Source: Dorea longicatena
Lineage (GTDB): Bacteria > Bacillota > Clostridia > Lachnospirales > Lachnospiraceae
NCBI RefSeq assembly: GCF_024168045.1
Contig: NZ_CP100126.1
Span: forward strand, 2,327,001 to 2,391,000
Reading direction: 5' to 3'
Length of the DNA stretch: 64,000 bases
Part shown: positions 54,554 through 63,653 of the stretch, one piece after another
Numbering within the stretch: the first letter of the stretch is position 1
Layout of the letters: every line of letters starts with the position of its first letter
Notes under the pieces: generated by a model
Seen by the model: only the letters and a program-made list of their open reading frames with translations
The model's database searches: none
Told to the model about the DNA's origin: nothing
Made by a program: the position numbers and the translations under genes

Positions 54554-55147
54554 TTATTCTGCGGTCTCTGCGGCTGCCTCATCTTCATCATCATCCGGTA
54601 CATTGTTGTGTACATACTGTAATGTAACAACTGTCGTTTCAGGATCAGTCATGACATCTACATCTTTGTCACTTGAAAGTGTAAGATCTTTTACCTTAAT
54701 AGAATCTCCGACTTTCATGTTACTTACATCAACTTCTACCTTGTCAACCAATGCTGACGGATATGCCTTGAACTGTACTTCTTCCAGTAACTGCTCCAGT
54801 ACACCGCCTGCATCTTTCTCATGTCCGACCAGAACGATCTCTGCTACAGAATGTACTTTTTCATTACTTACAAGTGCCTGGAAGTCTATCTCATCTACCT
54901 GACCTTTTAATGGATTGAACTCAACATCTTTGACCAGAACATTCATCTTCTCACCTTCGATGTCCAGCATGACCTGACTGCCTTTGTGACAGGTCTTCAG
55001 TAAACGGTCAACAATTGCTTTTTCTATCTTAACCGGAACAGATTCTTTCATCTCTCTTCCGAAGACATTACCGGTAACGTAACCTTCTCTTCTTAATTTC
55101 TTTGCTTTGACGTCCATGCTTCTTTTTTCAGCTTTTAAAGTATTCAT
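54554..55147 (-). CDS. rplY: 50S ribosomal protein L25/general stress protein Ctc
   Basis: A 197-residue bL25 of the long CTC type. The N-terminal 5S rRNA-binding domain is at residues 1-90 (LRREGYVTGNVFGREM, VLVKDVEFNPLKGQVDEIDF), followed by a C-terminal beta domain and an acidic tail DDDEDEAAAETAE. GGAGG precedes the ATG. It is monocistronic, with a 171-bp leader region that may form a hairpin (CTTTGT/ACAAAG). Confidence 0.96.
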   Translation of the reverse strand: MNTLKAEKRSMDVKAKKLRREGYVTGNVFGREMKESVPVKIEKAIVDRLLKTCHKGSQVMLDIEGEKMNVLVKDVEFNPLKGQVDEIDFQALVSNEKVHSVAEIVLVGHEKDAGGVLEQLLEEVQFKAYPSALVDKVEVDVSNMKVGDSIKVKDLTLSSDKDVDVMTDPETTVVTLQYVHNNVPDDDEDEAAAETAE

Positions 55148-55318
55148 TTATCTTTTCCTCCAAAAATCTGATGCTTAGCAGCCTTCGCTTTGTGGTTTCA
55201 ACGCTACAAAGAGGTTTTGTTAAGTAGGTTTCCTTTGTTACAGTCGTATTATAACACCTAAAGCAGATGAAGATTCACCAAAAAGTTGATTATTTTGTCT
55301 GGATTTTTATGCACAATT

Positions 55319-56914
55319 CTACCACTTCATATGTTCAATTGCACTCTTTTCAATTTCAAGTCCGGCTTTATAATGATCCATAAATGCATCAAATCCATCA
55401 ATCTCTTCTTTTGCAGGTTCAATCGTCTCTCCTGATAATTCTTTAAAGATTCTGTTATCCAGGAAATCTTCCAACTTTTCTCCGTCTTTTTTATCTGCCA
55501 GATATGCGGCCAGAAGTGCAATTCCCCATGCACCACCTTCGCTTGCAGTATCCATAACCGTAACCGGTGCTCCTACTGCCGCTGCCAGATATCTCTGTCC
55601 GACACCTTTTGTCTTGAAGAAACCGCCATGTCCCATAATCTTTTCAACCTTTACTTTTTCATCATCCATCAAAATATCCAGTCCCATCTTAACCGCACCA
55701 AGTGATGTATACAGATTTACTTTCATAAAATTTGCAAGGTTGAATTTGCTCTCTGCTGTTCTAAGGAAAGCCAGGCGGCCTTCATTTAACATTGTGATAT
55801 TTTCACCTGAATAGTATCCATATGCCAGAAGTCCTCCGCAATCCAGATCCCCTTCCAAAGATTTTGTATACAATTTTTGGAACAAATCACCTGAACTTGC
55901 TTCCATTCCCATCAGTTTTGCAAATTCGCCAAAGATTCCGATCCATGCATTTAAGTCAGATGTTCCGTTATTCGCATGAGACATTGCACATGGGAAACCT
56001 GTTGGTGTAGTAACCATATCGATCTCACGGTACACTTTGCTAAGCTGTTTTTCCAGAACGATCATTGCAAATGTACTGGTTCCTGCTGATACATTACCTG
56101 TTCTTGGAGCCACCGAATTTGTAGCTGTCATTCCGGTTCCTGCATCTCCTTCCGGTGGGCACATCATAATTCCGGATTCCAGATTACCGGTCTCATCTAA
56201 AAATGCTGCTCCTTCTTCTGTCAGATATCCTGCATTCTCACCTGCTGCAAGTACCTTCGGGAAAATGTCTTCCAGTTTCCAGCTATATCCATATGGCCTG
56301 ATCAAATCATCAAATTTCTCTTTCATGCCGGCATCATAATCAATAGTATCCGAATCAATCGGGAACATACCGGCAGCATCACCGACACCAATAACTCTTT
56401 CCCCTGTCAGTTTCCAGTGAATATATCCACTCAGTGTTGATACATAATCCAGCTTCTCTACATGTTTTTCTCCGTCCAGAATTCTCTGATACAGATGTGC
56501 AACTGTCCAGCGGAGCGGAATATTAAAGTCAAATAACTCTGTCAGTTCATCTGCTGCCTGCTGTGTATTGGTATTTCTCCATGTCTGGAATGGAGCAATC
56601 TGTCTGCCTTCTTTGTCCAGTGCCATATATCCATGCATCATTGCACTGACTCCGATCGAACCAATCTTCTTGAGTGTAACTCCATATGTCTCTTCTACAA
56701 TTTTTCTCAGAGAGTTATAGCAGTCACGCACTCCTGCATGAATTTCCGCAAGGCTATATGTCCAGATATTATCTATAAAAGAGTTCTCCCAGTCATGTAT
56801 TCCGACAGCAAGTACATTGCCCTGATAATCAATCAACACTCCTTTGATTCTTGTTGATCCAAGCTCGATTCCAAGTGCCGTTTTCCCTTCAATAATTAAT
56901 TCTTTTGCACCCAT
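55319..56914 (-). CDS. FGGY-family carbohydrate kinase
   Basis: A 531-residue sugar kinase. The N-terminal phosphate-binding stretch is ALGIELGSTRIKGVLID (about residues 13-29). SGYIHWKLTGERVIGVGDAAGMFP and the C-terminal ADP site region MGHGGFFKTKGVGQRYLAAAVGAP follow. It is in the broad xylulokinase/ribulokinase group; the sugar is unknown. The ATG at 56914 has AAAGGAA upstream. It follows the SDR gene (121-bp gap) and is divergent from a ROK repressor further up. Confidence 0.9.
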   Translation of the reverse strand: MGAKELIIEGKTALGIELGSTRIKGVLIDYQGNVLAVGIHDWENSFIDNIWTYSLAEIHAGVRDCYNSLRKIVEETYGVTLKKIGSIGVSAMMHGYMALDKEGRQIAPFQTWRNTNTQQAADELTELFDFNIPLRWTVAHLYQRILDGEKHVEKLDYVSTLSGYIHWKLTGERVIGVGDAAGMFPIDSDTIDYDAGMKEKFDDLIRPYGYSWKLEDIFPKVLAAGENAGYLTEEGAAFLDETGNLESGIMMCPPEGDAGTGMTATNSVAPRTGNVSAGTSTFAMIVLEKQLSKVYREIDMVTTPTGFPCAMSHANNGTSDLNAWIGIFGEFAKLMGMEASSGDLFQKLYTKSLEGDLDCGGLLAYGYYSGENITMLNEGRLAFLRTAESKFNLANFMKVNLYTSLGAVKMGLDILMDDEKVKVEKIMGHGGFFKTKGVGQRYLAAAVGAPVTVMDTASEGGAWGIALLAAYLADKKDGEKLEDFLDNRIFKELSGETIEPAKEEIDGFDAFMDHYKAGLEIEKSAIEHMKW

Positions 56915-57034
56915 AAATAAATTCCTTTCCGACCTAATCATCTGATTTTTTCGTTTATTATAAATATAAGGAAGCCTGCCAAAAGACAAACTTCCCTATG
57001 CATTTTCTATATATCCATACAGACATTCTATAGC

Positions 57035-57811
57035 TTAGAAGCAGGTAAATGCTCCATCAACCACAATATCAGATCCTGTTGTAAATGAGCTTGCGTCTCC
57101 TGCAAGATATACACAGATAGCTTCCAGTTCTTCCGGTTTACCCATTCTTCCCATTGGTGCCATCTCATTCCATTTCTCAATAAGTGGAATCAGTGTTGGA
57201 GAATTCAGTGTTAATTCCGTTCCGATGTATCCAGGACTGATACTGTTAACACGTACGCCACGTTTTGCCCATTCGATAGCAAGTGATTTTGTAAGCTGGA
57301 TCACTCCTGCTTTTGATGCATTGTATGCACACTGTGGCTGTGGTACGTTTACAATATGTGCTGACATAGAAGCGGTGTTAATGATGGATCCGCCGCCATT
57401 CTCTAACATATATTTTCCTGCTGCGATATCTGTTAAGAAGATTCCGTTCAGGTTGATATTCATAACTTTTAACCACTGCTCATATGTCATCTCTTCAGCC
57501 GGAGCATTGATACAGATTCCTGCATTATTGTGGCAGAAGTCCAGTCCGCCAAATTCTTCAACAACCTGTTTTACCATTGCATCAACCTGCTCTTTGTCTG
57601 TACAGTCTGTCTGGATTGCGATAACCTTTCTTCCTGTCTTCTCAGCAAGTTCTTTCGCCGTCTTCTTTGCTTCTTCGATGTCAAGGTCTACAATTGCCAC
57701 ATCAGCTCCTGCCTCTGCAAATGCTGTAGCTGTACATTTACCGATTCCTCTTGCTGCACCGGTTACGAAACCTTTTTTTCCATCCAGTCTCATTTTTTCA
57801 ATGATTCCCAT
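57035..57811 (-). CDS. Short-chain dehydrogenase/reductase (sugar/polyol dehydrogenase type)
   Basis: A 258-residue classical SDR. The cofactor motif GAARGIGKC is at about residues 17-25, DLD after strand 2 suggests NAD preference, HNNAGI follows, Ser is in NTASMS, and the YNASK catalytic pair and SPGYIGTEL are present. With the FGGY kinase it makes a two-step route, oxidation or reduction of a polyol or ketose followed by phosphorylation. GAGAGG precedes the ATG. A ROK regulator is divergent. Confidence 0.93.
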   Translation of the reverse strand: MGIIEKMRLDGKKGFVTGAARGIGKCTATAFAEAGADVAIVDLDIEEAKKTAKELAEKTGRKVIAIQTDCTDKEQVDAMVKQVVEEFGGLDFCHNNAGICINAPAEEMTYEQWLKVMNINLNGIFLTDIAAGKYMLENGGGSIINTASMSAHIVNVPQPQCAYNASKAGVIQLTKSLAIEWAKRGVRVNSISPGYIGTELTLNSPTLIPLIEKWNEMAPMGRMGKPEELEAICVYLAGDASSFTTGSDIVVDGAFTCF

Positions 57812-57863
57812 TTTTGTTTCCTCTCTTTCTTTTTGATTCTTTTTATATAATTATATGTTTCAA

Positions 57864-57884
57864 TTTTATAAAATCGTTTTATTT
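57864..57884. promoter_or_regulatory. Candidate ROK operator, SDR side
   Basis: TTTTATAAAATCGTTTTATTT lies about 50 bp before the SDR start and closely resembles the site at 58017-58036 before the ROK gene (shared core TTTATAAAAT plus a second T-rich half). Confidence 0.45.
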
Positions 57885-58016
57885 AATGTGTTTATATAAT
57901 ATATCTTTTTCGAGATAAATGCAAGACATAAAACCAAACAAGATTATACTTTCTTTTTTGTGCAGTTTTCATAGGAGAAATATCCTTTTCAATGAACCGA
58001 ATAAATTGTATAATAA

Positions 58017-58036
58017 ATTTATAAAATGATTTATAA
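58017..58036. promoter_or_regulatory. Candidate ROK operator, regulator side
   Basis: ATTTATAAAATGATTTATAA, an AT-rich imperfect palindrome just before the ribosome binding site of the ROK gene. It suggests autorepression. Confidence 0.45.
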
Positions 58037-58053
58037 TAATTAGGAGATCGATC

Positions 58054-59184
58054 ATGGAACAATTTTCATTAACTGATATTAAGAAAAAAAATCTGTCAGA
58101 CGTATATCATTATATATATATGAATCCATCCTGCTCCAAACAGGATATCGCAACTGCATTATCAGTCAGTCTGCCTACCGTTTCACAACATCTGACAACA
58201 CTTGAATCAGAACAGTTAATTGAAAAATGCGGCCGTTTGTCCTCTTCCGTTGGACGCCGGGCTAATGCATATCAGATTATTTCAGATGCAAAAATCGCAA
58301 TAGGACTGGAAATTCTGCCACATACTACACACATTCTTTCTATCAACTTATATGGTAAGATGATTGCAAAAGAAACGCTCCCGGTCTCATTCGAAGCTTC
58401 TGCTGCATATTTTTCCAAATTAAAAAAAGCGGTCAAAAACTTCTGCCAGATCAACCATCATAAAGCTGAAAGTATTCTTGGAATTGGCCTTGGTGTCCAG
58501 GGACTTATCTCTCCGGACGGTTCGGAATTAACTTATGGAAAAATCTTAGACTGCACCGGAATGTCTATAGACCTCTTCTCTGATGCCTTTCATGTTCCCT
58601 GCAAATTTGTACACGATGCCGAATGTGCATGTACCAGTGAATTATGGGAAAATCCGGATATTACCGATGCGACCTATATATCTCTCGGTTATCATCTTGG
58701 CGGTGCCATCATTGTCGACGGTCAGTTGCTTACCGGAGCAACCGGAAAAAGTGGTACTTTTGAACATATGACTCTTGTTCCGAATGGTCTGGACTGCTAC
58801 TGCGGACGCAAAGGATGTGCCGAATGTTACTGTTCCGGTAATTCGCTACTTTCCGATTGTGATAATCTGGATGAATTTTTTTCCCGCAAAGTCACAGGCG
58901 ATCCGTCCTGCCTTGCCAAATGGGATGAATATCTCCGGCATTTATCCATCCTCATCAATAACCTCCATATGGTATTGGAACACACGGTAATCCTTGGCGG
59001 ACATGTAACACCATATTTCACGGAAGAAGATATGGAATATATCCGTTCCTGTGTAGCAGAACGTTCAACATTTGATGACGATACTTCTTATATCATTCCG
59101 GGAAAATGCCGCACAGACACCGTAGCCACAGGAGCCGCCCTGCCATTTATTAAAGACTTTATCGAAGGAATCTATCTTATATAA
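58054..59184 (+). CDS. ROK family transcriptional regulator
   Basis: A 376-residue ROK/NagC/XylR-type regulator. The N-terminal winged HTH is at about residues 10-70 (SKQDIATALSVSLPTVSQHLTTLE). The ROK sugar-binding domain has GIGLGVQGLISPDG, a GGAIIVDGQLLTGATGKSGTFEHM region, and the zinc-type Cys cluster CYCGRKGCAECYC. AGGAG precedes the ATG. Divergent from the SDR/kinase pair and with matching AT-rich palindromes on both sides, it probably represses that pair until a sugar binds. Confidence 0.93.
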   Translation: MEQFSLTDIKKKNLSDVYHYIYMNPSCSKQDIATALSVSLPTVSQHLTTLESEQLIEKCGRLSSSVGRRANAYQIISDAKIAIGLEILPHTTHILSINLYGKMIAKETLPVSFEASAAYFSKLKKAVKNFCQINHHKAESILGIGLGVQGLISPDGSELTYGKILDCTGMSIDLFSDAFHVPCKFVHDAECACTSELWENPDITDATYISLGYHLGGAIIVDGQLLTGATGKSGTFEHMTLVPNGLDCYCGRKGCAECYCSGNSLLSDCDNLDEFFSRKVTGDPSCLAKWDEYLRHLSILINNLHMVLEHTVILGGHVTPYFTEEDMEYIRSCVAERSTFDDDTSYIIPGKCRTDTVATGAALPFIKDFIEGIYLI

Positions 59185-59270
59185 TTTTATAGCATTATTT
59201 ATTTAGGTGCTCCATATTTTCTGAATATTCTGTCTTTTTATTATTTTTTATATTTTTTTCAGATTACCTA

Positions 59271-59299
59271 TTGACATTTTCTCTTTCGTGAGATATTAT
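59271..59299 (+). promoter_or_regulatory. Strong sigma-A promoter of an intergenic RNA
   Basis: TTGACA (59271-59276), a 17-bp spacer and TATTAT (59294-59299), overlapping a TATAAT. No convincing protein gene follows before the terminator at 59568. Confidence 0.75.
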
Positions 59300-59575
59300 A
59301 ATATCAACAAAAGAAAAGGAGGACGAACCACCAATCAGTTAAATCTTTATTTAAAATTTAAAGAAAGAGGTATAGTCCAATGCAGAGGACAATTTAAACT
59401 GAAAAGATTCTAATAAAGAATAAGGAGGATAAACCACCAGGAACGTAAATTTAACATCATTTAAAAATGATAAAAAACAAATCGAAGAAAGAAAGAGGTA
59501 TAGTCCATTGGATGAGATATCATAAAAATCCATCGTATTTAAAATATTATTAAGTACGGTGGATTTTTCATGTTT
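59300..59575 (+). ncRNA. Candidate noncoding RNA with two tandem structured units
   Basis: The region between its own promoter (59271-59299) and a bidirectional terminator (59524-59568) contains two units, 59316-59379 and 59422-59497. Each starts AAGGAGGAY-RAACCACCA and ends AAAGAGGTATAGTCCA, with different middle hairpins (the second is ATCATTTAAAAATGAT). Within each unit GGAY can pair with GTCC, and the C/T change between units keeps pairing through a wobble; ACC can pair with GGT next to it. Only very short ORFs occur (5 and 13 codons after the AGAGGT of each unit). I cannot match it to a named riboswitch or RNA family. Confidence 0.6.
59524..59568. terminator. Bidirectional terminator after the candidate RNA and the nitrogenase-like operon
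   Basis: AAAATCCATCGTA pairs with TACGGTGGATTTT (one wobble), with T-runs on both strands. Confidence 0.85.
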
Positions 59576-59592
59576 CTTTTTTGTTTTTATTC

Positions 59593-60138
59593 TTACTCCT
59601 TGTATTCAAACTTACGGATCTCACAATTCCTGATACCGAATCTTGCAAATTCATCATTTGTCATATCACCAAAATAAGACTGTATCGCTCTTGAAATCCC
59701 GTTATGTGCAACCAGAAGATACGTCTTCTGATCTGATTCTTTTTTAATATCATCGAGCAGATCATAGATCCGGTGACAAAGCTTCAGCATCGATTCGCCG
59801 CCTTCATAAGAATTAATAAAATTAGCCTTGGCCTTCTGGAACTCTTCTCCATTTCTCGGCGTACCTTCGTATTTTCCAAAGTTCTGTTCTTTCAGGCGCA
59901 TTTCTTCACGCATCGGGATCCCGGTTACCTCAGATACATGTCTGGCGGTCTCCTTTGCCCTGATCAATGGTGAATACAGTATCTCATCAATCTGAATTCC
60001 CTGCTCCAGAATTGCCTGTCCCAGTTCTTCTGCCTGCTGATGGCCCAGTTCTGTCAATTCAATATCCGTTGCTCCGCAGATCTTATTCTCTACATTCCAG
60101 ACTGTCTGTCCGTGTCTTGCAAAATATAAATGTCCCAT
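59593..60138 (-). CDS. Histidine phosphatase family protein
   Basis: A 181-residue phosphoglycerate mutase-like phosphatase. The catalytic RHG motif is in LYFARHGQTVWNVENK (residues 4-19), and the second His is in LVAHNGISRAIQ. It is the last gene of the nitrogenase-like operon, 26 bp after a component-1-like subunit, with AAAGGA before its ATG. Its substrate is unknown. The constant position in this operon would hint at removing a phosphate from a pathway intermediate (inference). Confidence 0.88.
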   Translation of the reverse strand: MGHLYFARHGQTVWNVENKICGATDIELTELGHQQAEELGQAILEQGIQIDEILYSPLIRAKETARHVSEVTGIPMREEMRLKEQNFGKYEGTPRNGEEFQKAKANFINSYEGGESMLKLCHRIYDLLDDIKKESDQKTYLLVAHNGISRAIQSYFGDMTNDEFARFGIRNCEIRKFEYKE

Positions 60139-60164
60139 TTCTGTTTCCTTTCTGCTCTTACCGC

Positions 60165-61310
60165 CTATATAAGTTCTGCAAGAACCGGCAGTTTCTTTTT
60201 ATAAATTCTTCCCGAAAATGCAATATGCGGCAACTCATAAAATGCCACATTCTCCGGGCAGACCGGGCGATACAATGGATCCGCCACAACGCCTTTTACA
60301 TTCTTTAAACTCTGAAGTGCCTGCTCCAGTTCTTCTTCTCCACAAACTGCAATATCTCCATCCGCAAGTAATCCTTTCTTTTCCCTTAGCGGACAGATTA
60401 CTCTTACAGATATCTGATATTCCGTCTCGATCACCGCTGCCAGAGATTCCATGATCACTGGTTCGCCGATTAATATGATCTGATTTTCTGAACTTTTTTC
60501 CAACTCGTTTCCTGTCAGGCCGATATGTCTTCCTTTTTCGAGATATGCTACCTGCTTTTTTTCTTCTATTGCATTCAACAGAGTTTTCATAAATCCCCGA
60601 ATCGGTGTACCGGTCACATAAGGCGTCCCGAATCTTTCCTGCAATATTTCCGCCGCCCGGAGTCCCGTCGAAGAGACCACCAGATTCACCTCTGCCTCCG
60701 GTGCGCGAGCAAGGTTTTCCAGTGTATCTCCCATCGCCCAGGTCGACAACACCTTCCATCCCGCCTGTTCCACATTCTGTATCAATGCATCCACATGCTC
60801 CTGTGGTCCGAAATCGAGCGGTGTCACACCAAGAAGATTCACGCTCTTTGGCGTCACTTCTCTCTTTCCTTCGATACGTTTCGCAATCTCTGCAAGTGCT
60901 CTTCCAACACCATATACATAATCATGCATGCCGTTTGTAGGAACGGAAAATGCCGGAATCCCGAGATCTTGTTCCAGTATCTTGGCGATTGCTTCAAAAT
61001 CTGTTCCATTCATATAGGGAATCGGGGAGCCCGCAAGTGCTATAAACTTCGGCTTTAATTCCTCTGCCGCAATCTCGATATCACGGATCAGTTTCTCATC
61101 ATTTCCCATAACAGCATCGATCTCCGTAAGTCCCGAGATATAGATCATGCTGTCCTGGTCATACCAGCGAATCTCATCGTGTGTATTATATGTAGAATTA
61201 CAGCCGGACGGATCATGCATCACTGTCATCCCGCCAAGTTCATAGAGTGCCGAGCAGACACCGGATACATCCGCTGTATAAATTGGTATGATCTTATAAC
61301 TTCGTTTCAT
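60165..61310 (-). CDS. Nitrogenase component 1-like protein, subunit 2
   Basis: A 381-residue member of the NifD/NifK/BchNB superfamily. The ligand pattern C-x17-C is clear: Cys19 and Cys37 in CSALYELGGMTVMHDPSGC match the first two cluster ligands of component 1. The place of the third ligand (usually TTC...IGDD) reads AGSPIPYMNGTD, with Ser95, so only two of three Cys are kept. The ATG at 61310 overlaps the stop of the other subunit (ATGA). It forms an operon with a NifH-like protein but with no nifB, nifE or nifN in view. Confidence 0.87.
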   Translation of the reverse strand: MKRSYKIIPIYTADVSGVCSALYELGGMTVMHDPSGCNSTYNTHDEIRWYDQDSMIYISGLTEIDAVMGNDEKLIRDIEIAAEELKPKFIALAGSPIPYMNGTDFEAIAKILEQDLGIPAFSVPTNGMHDYVYGVGRALAEIAKRIEGKREVTPKSVNLLGVTPLDFGPQEHVDALIQNVEQAGWKVLSTWAMGDTLENLARAPEAEVNLVVSSTGLRAAEILQERFGTPYVTGTPIRGFMKTLLNAIEEKKQVAYLEKGRHIGLTGNELEKSSENQIILIGEPVIMESLAAVIETEYQISVRVICPLREKKGLLADGDIAVCGEEELEQALQSLKNVKGVVADPLYRPVCPENVAFYELPHIAFSGRIYKKKLPVLAELI

Positions 61311-62602
61311 ATGCAGCTTTCGCACCCCCAACCTTTCCGGATGATCAGATCTTCCGGATCTTTTTCTTCCTGCCAGGCTTCTATCATCAATCCTGCCACT
61401 TTCCGGATTCCGTCAAATCCATACAGTCCGGCACCTTCCACCAGATTGACAAAATGCTTCGTTCCGGTAAACCACGCCGCTTTCTGTCCGATTGCCAGTA
61501 TATTTTCTTCTTTCCTCGGACGTACCCGCATCTCTGGGTGGATCGTCGGCTCATATGAAAGGCCAGGATATTGTTGTTTCAGCCACTCAAATGTTGCTTT
61601 TTCTTCCGGATTTACCGCATCCAGATAGATTCTTGTCACAGAAAAGCCATATGTCAGTAACAGCTTTGCAAGCTCCAGCGGTCTTGGATGAAATGTGTGA
61701 TCGATCATGATCTGTGCATCTCCGATTATTTGTCTTGTTTTTTTCAAAACTGCTTCACACAATGCAATCTCTCTTTCTATGGTCTCATCTATCTCAGCAT
61801 CTCTTACACTTTCCGTAACCGTCTGCTCCAGCATTCTCCATTGTCTGATGATTTCTTCATAATCAAAGCTTCCCGGAAGATATAACGCTTTCTTCCCAAG
61901 CCTCTCTGCCTGACTTTCCAGTCCATATTTTCCAGGCGGATAGCATGCTATGAATATTCTACTGTCTGCAAGGTTCTCATAAGCTTTCCATGAGTCACAG
62001 GTCGGAAGTTCTCTCACTTCTATATTCTCTGCCTTCAACAAACGTTTGATATCACTCGTCTCATCCAGCGCAAAATCACTGCCTAAAATTGTCACTGATC
62101 TTTCTAAATCAGACTTCCCTGCATTTCTTTCCGGAAGTGCGTCGTAGATCGACTTCCGAAGCTTCTGATCCGGCGTCAGTCCGTGCTTCTGCATGATCGG
62201 ATCCATATAACAGCGGATGAAAAAGATCTCCGGAAATCTCGCTTCCAATTCTTCATATACCCGTTCCAGATCACATCCCAGAAAATGATGCAGGCATACT
62301 GTAAATAATAATACCGCCTTCGGATGATCGCCTCGTTTCTTTAATACATCTGTCACTCCCTCGATCGTCACATCTTCCAGATTACCATTCAGAAGGTCCT
62401 CCTCTTCTACGATCACAAAAGAGAACCTGTCTGCGGCATTCATCTCGGCTGCTGTCAGAACAACTCCCCGCATACAGTTATCCGCACAGACATAGATCTG
62501 GATCGCTTCCGGAAGAAGCATTCCCGTATGAACAATATTCCAGTTCCCATGCGCCGGGGAATTGAATTCCAGACCGCTTGATTCTCCGGCTTTCTTTAAC
62601 AT
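61307..62602 (-). CDS. Nitrogenase component 1-like protein, subunit 1
   Basis: A 431-residue component 1-like protein. Cys39 and Cys43 lie in VCADNCMRGV. Cys103 in LLFTVCLHHFLGCDLERV fits the third-ligand position, and the chain ends GWGCESCI with another Cys pair. The ATG at 62602 is 7 nt after GGAGG and overlaps the NifH-like stop. It lacks the Cys/His pair that binds FeMo-co in NifD as far as I can see, so it is not a nitrogenase. Its chemistry is unknown; known relatives reduce porphyrins, Ni-tetrapyrroles or thioethers. Confidence 0.85.
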   Translation of the reverse strand: MLKKAGESSGLEFNSPAHGNWNIVHTGMLLPEAIQIYVCADNCMRGVVLTAAEMNAADRFSFVIVEEEDLLNGNLEDVTIEGVTDVLKKRGDHPKAVLLFTVCLHHFLGCDLERVYEELEARFPEIFFIRCYMDPIMQKHGLTPDQKLRKSIYDALPERNAGKSDLERSVTILGSDFALDETSDIKRLLKAENIEVRELPTCDSWKAYENLADSRIFIACYPPGKYGLESQAERLGKKALYLPGSFDYEEIIRQWRMLEQTVTESVRDAEIDETIEREIALCEAVLKKTRQIIGDAQIMIDHTFHPRPLELAKLLLTYGFSVTRIYLDAVNPEEKATFEWLKQQYPGLSYEPTIHPEMRVRPRKEENILAIGQKAAWFTGTKHFVNLVEGAGLYGFDGIRKVAGLMIEAWQEEKDPEDLIIRKGWGCESCI

Positions 62603-63372
62603 TTCCATCCCTCCCCGGATTCTTTTGACAACTCATAGATTACTTCCGCAAGCTTTCTATATTCTTCCGCCATCTCACTGCCTGGGAAACACTCCATGAC
62701 CGTCTTTCCTTCTTCTTCCGCTTCTGCCACAAGTTCACTGTGAGATAATGTTCCTATCACCTGTGTCTTGAAATCATCTGCCAGCTCTTTTACCTTCTCT
62801 TCTTCTCTTGCCACATTTCTGCGATTTAAGATAATCCCTCCAAGAGACGCATATCCACGGGTCTTGAAATTCTCCACTGCCATCGCAATATTTGCCCCGG
62901 CATGGATTGCCATATTTTCTCCCGAAGTGATGATAAAGACTTTATCCGCATATCCTTTCCTCATCGGCATAGAAAATCCACCGCATACAACATCCCCGAG
63001 TACATCATAAAGTACAACATCCGGCTGATATACTTCATATGCTCCTGTCTCTTTTAACTTTTCCAGTGCCGTGATAATTCCTCTTCCTGCACATCCAAGT
63101 CCCGGTGTCGGACCACCTGCCTCTACACAGATCACACCCTGATAGCCGGTCCGCACCATATCTTCTAATCTCAGATCCTGCTTCTTTTCCCGGAAGAGGT
63201 CCAGTACAGTCGGCACCGCTTCCCCGTGTCTTAATGCAATCGTCGAATCCGCTTTCGGATCACATCCGATCTGCATCACTTTCAGTCTTTTTTCCGCCAG
63301 TGCCACAGCTACATTAGACACGGTTGTTGATTTTCCGATCCCGCCTTTTCCATATACTGCAATCTTAATCAT
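62596..63372 (-). CDS. NifH-like nitrogenase iron protein family ATPase
   Basis: A 258-residue Fe protein. The P-loop is VYGKGGIGKSTT (residues 6-17). The two [4Fe-4S] ligands Cys94 (GLGCAGRG) and Cys130 (GDVVCGGFSMPMR) are kept, as is the switch GCDPKADST. It should form a dimer that passes electrons with ATP hydrolysis to the component-1-like pair encoded next. It is short compared with true NifH (about 290) and lacks the usual C-terminal extension. GGAG before its ATG lies in the end of the TM1266-like gene. Confidence 0.94.
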   Translation of the reverse strand: MIKIAVYGKGGIGKSTTVSNVAVALAEKRLKVMQIGCDPKADSTIALRHGEAVPTVLDLFREKKQDLRLEDMVRTGYQGVICVEAGGPTPGLGCAGRGIITALEKLKETGAYEVYQPDVVLYDVLGDVVCGGFSMPMRKGYADKVFIITSGENMAIHAGANIAMAVENFKTRGYASLGGIILNRRNVAREEEKVKELADDFKTQVIGTLSHSELVAEAEEEGKTVMECFPGSEMAEEYRKLAEVIYELSKESGEGWKC

Positions 63373-63379
63373 ACTATTT

Positions 63380-63643
63380 TTATTCTCCTGCTTTCGTAAT
63401 AATATTCGAATACGCCGTCTTCGTGGATATCCCGCTCAGACGACCAATCTTGCCGGATAACGTACTGATCACATCCTGCGGTGCATCAATAGCAATACTG
63501 ATAATATTAATACCTTTTTCCCGATATGGAATTCCCATTCTTCCGATAATATACTGTCCTGCCTCATGAAGCAGATGATTCAATGTCTCGATCGCTTCCG
63601 GATTTTCCACAATGATAGAAATAACTGCCACTCTTGTATCCAT
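63380..63643 (-). CDS. TM1266-like iron-only hydrogenase system regulator
   Basis: An 87-residue protein with the ACT/NikR-C-like fold of the TM1266 family (RVAVISIIVENPEAIETLNHLLHEAG, IPYREKGINIISIAIDAP). The family is usually beside [FeFe]-hydrogenase maturation genes (hydE/F/G), which are not in view. Here it sits between a HypE-like gene and a NifH-like gene. AGGAGGG precedes the ATG. The role is probably ligand sensing, but this is unproven. Confidence 0.85.
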   Translation of the reverse strand: MDTRVAVISIIVENPEAIETLNHLLHEAGQYIIGRMGIPYREKGINIISIAIDAPQDVISTLSGKIGRLSGISTKTAYSNIITKAGE

Positions 63644-63653
63644 TGATACCCTC

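Noticed and set aside
60165..63372. True nitrogenase (nifHDK)
   Set aside because: Component-1-like subunits are short, lack part of the P-cluster Cys set and the FeMo-co Cys/His pair, and no nifB, nifE or nifN is in view.
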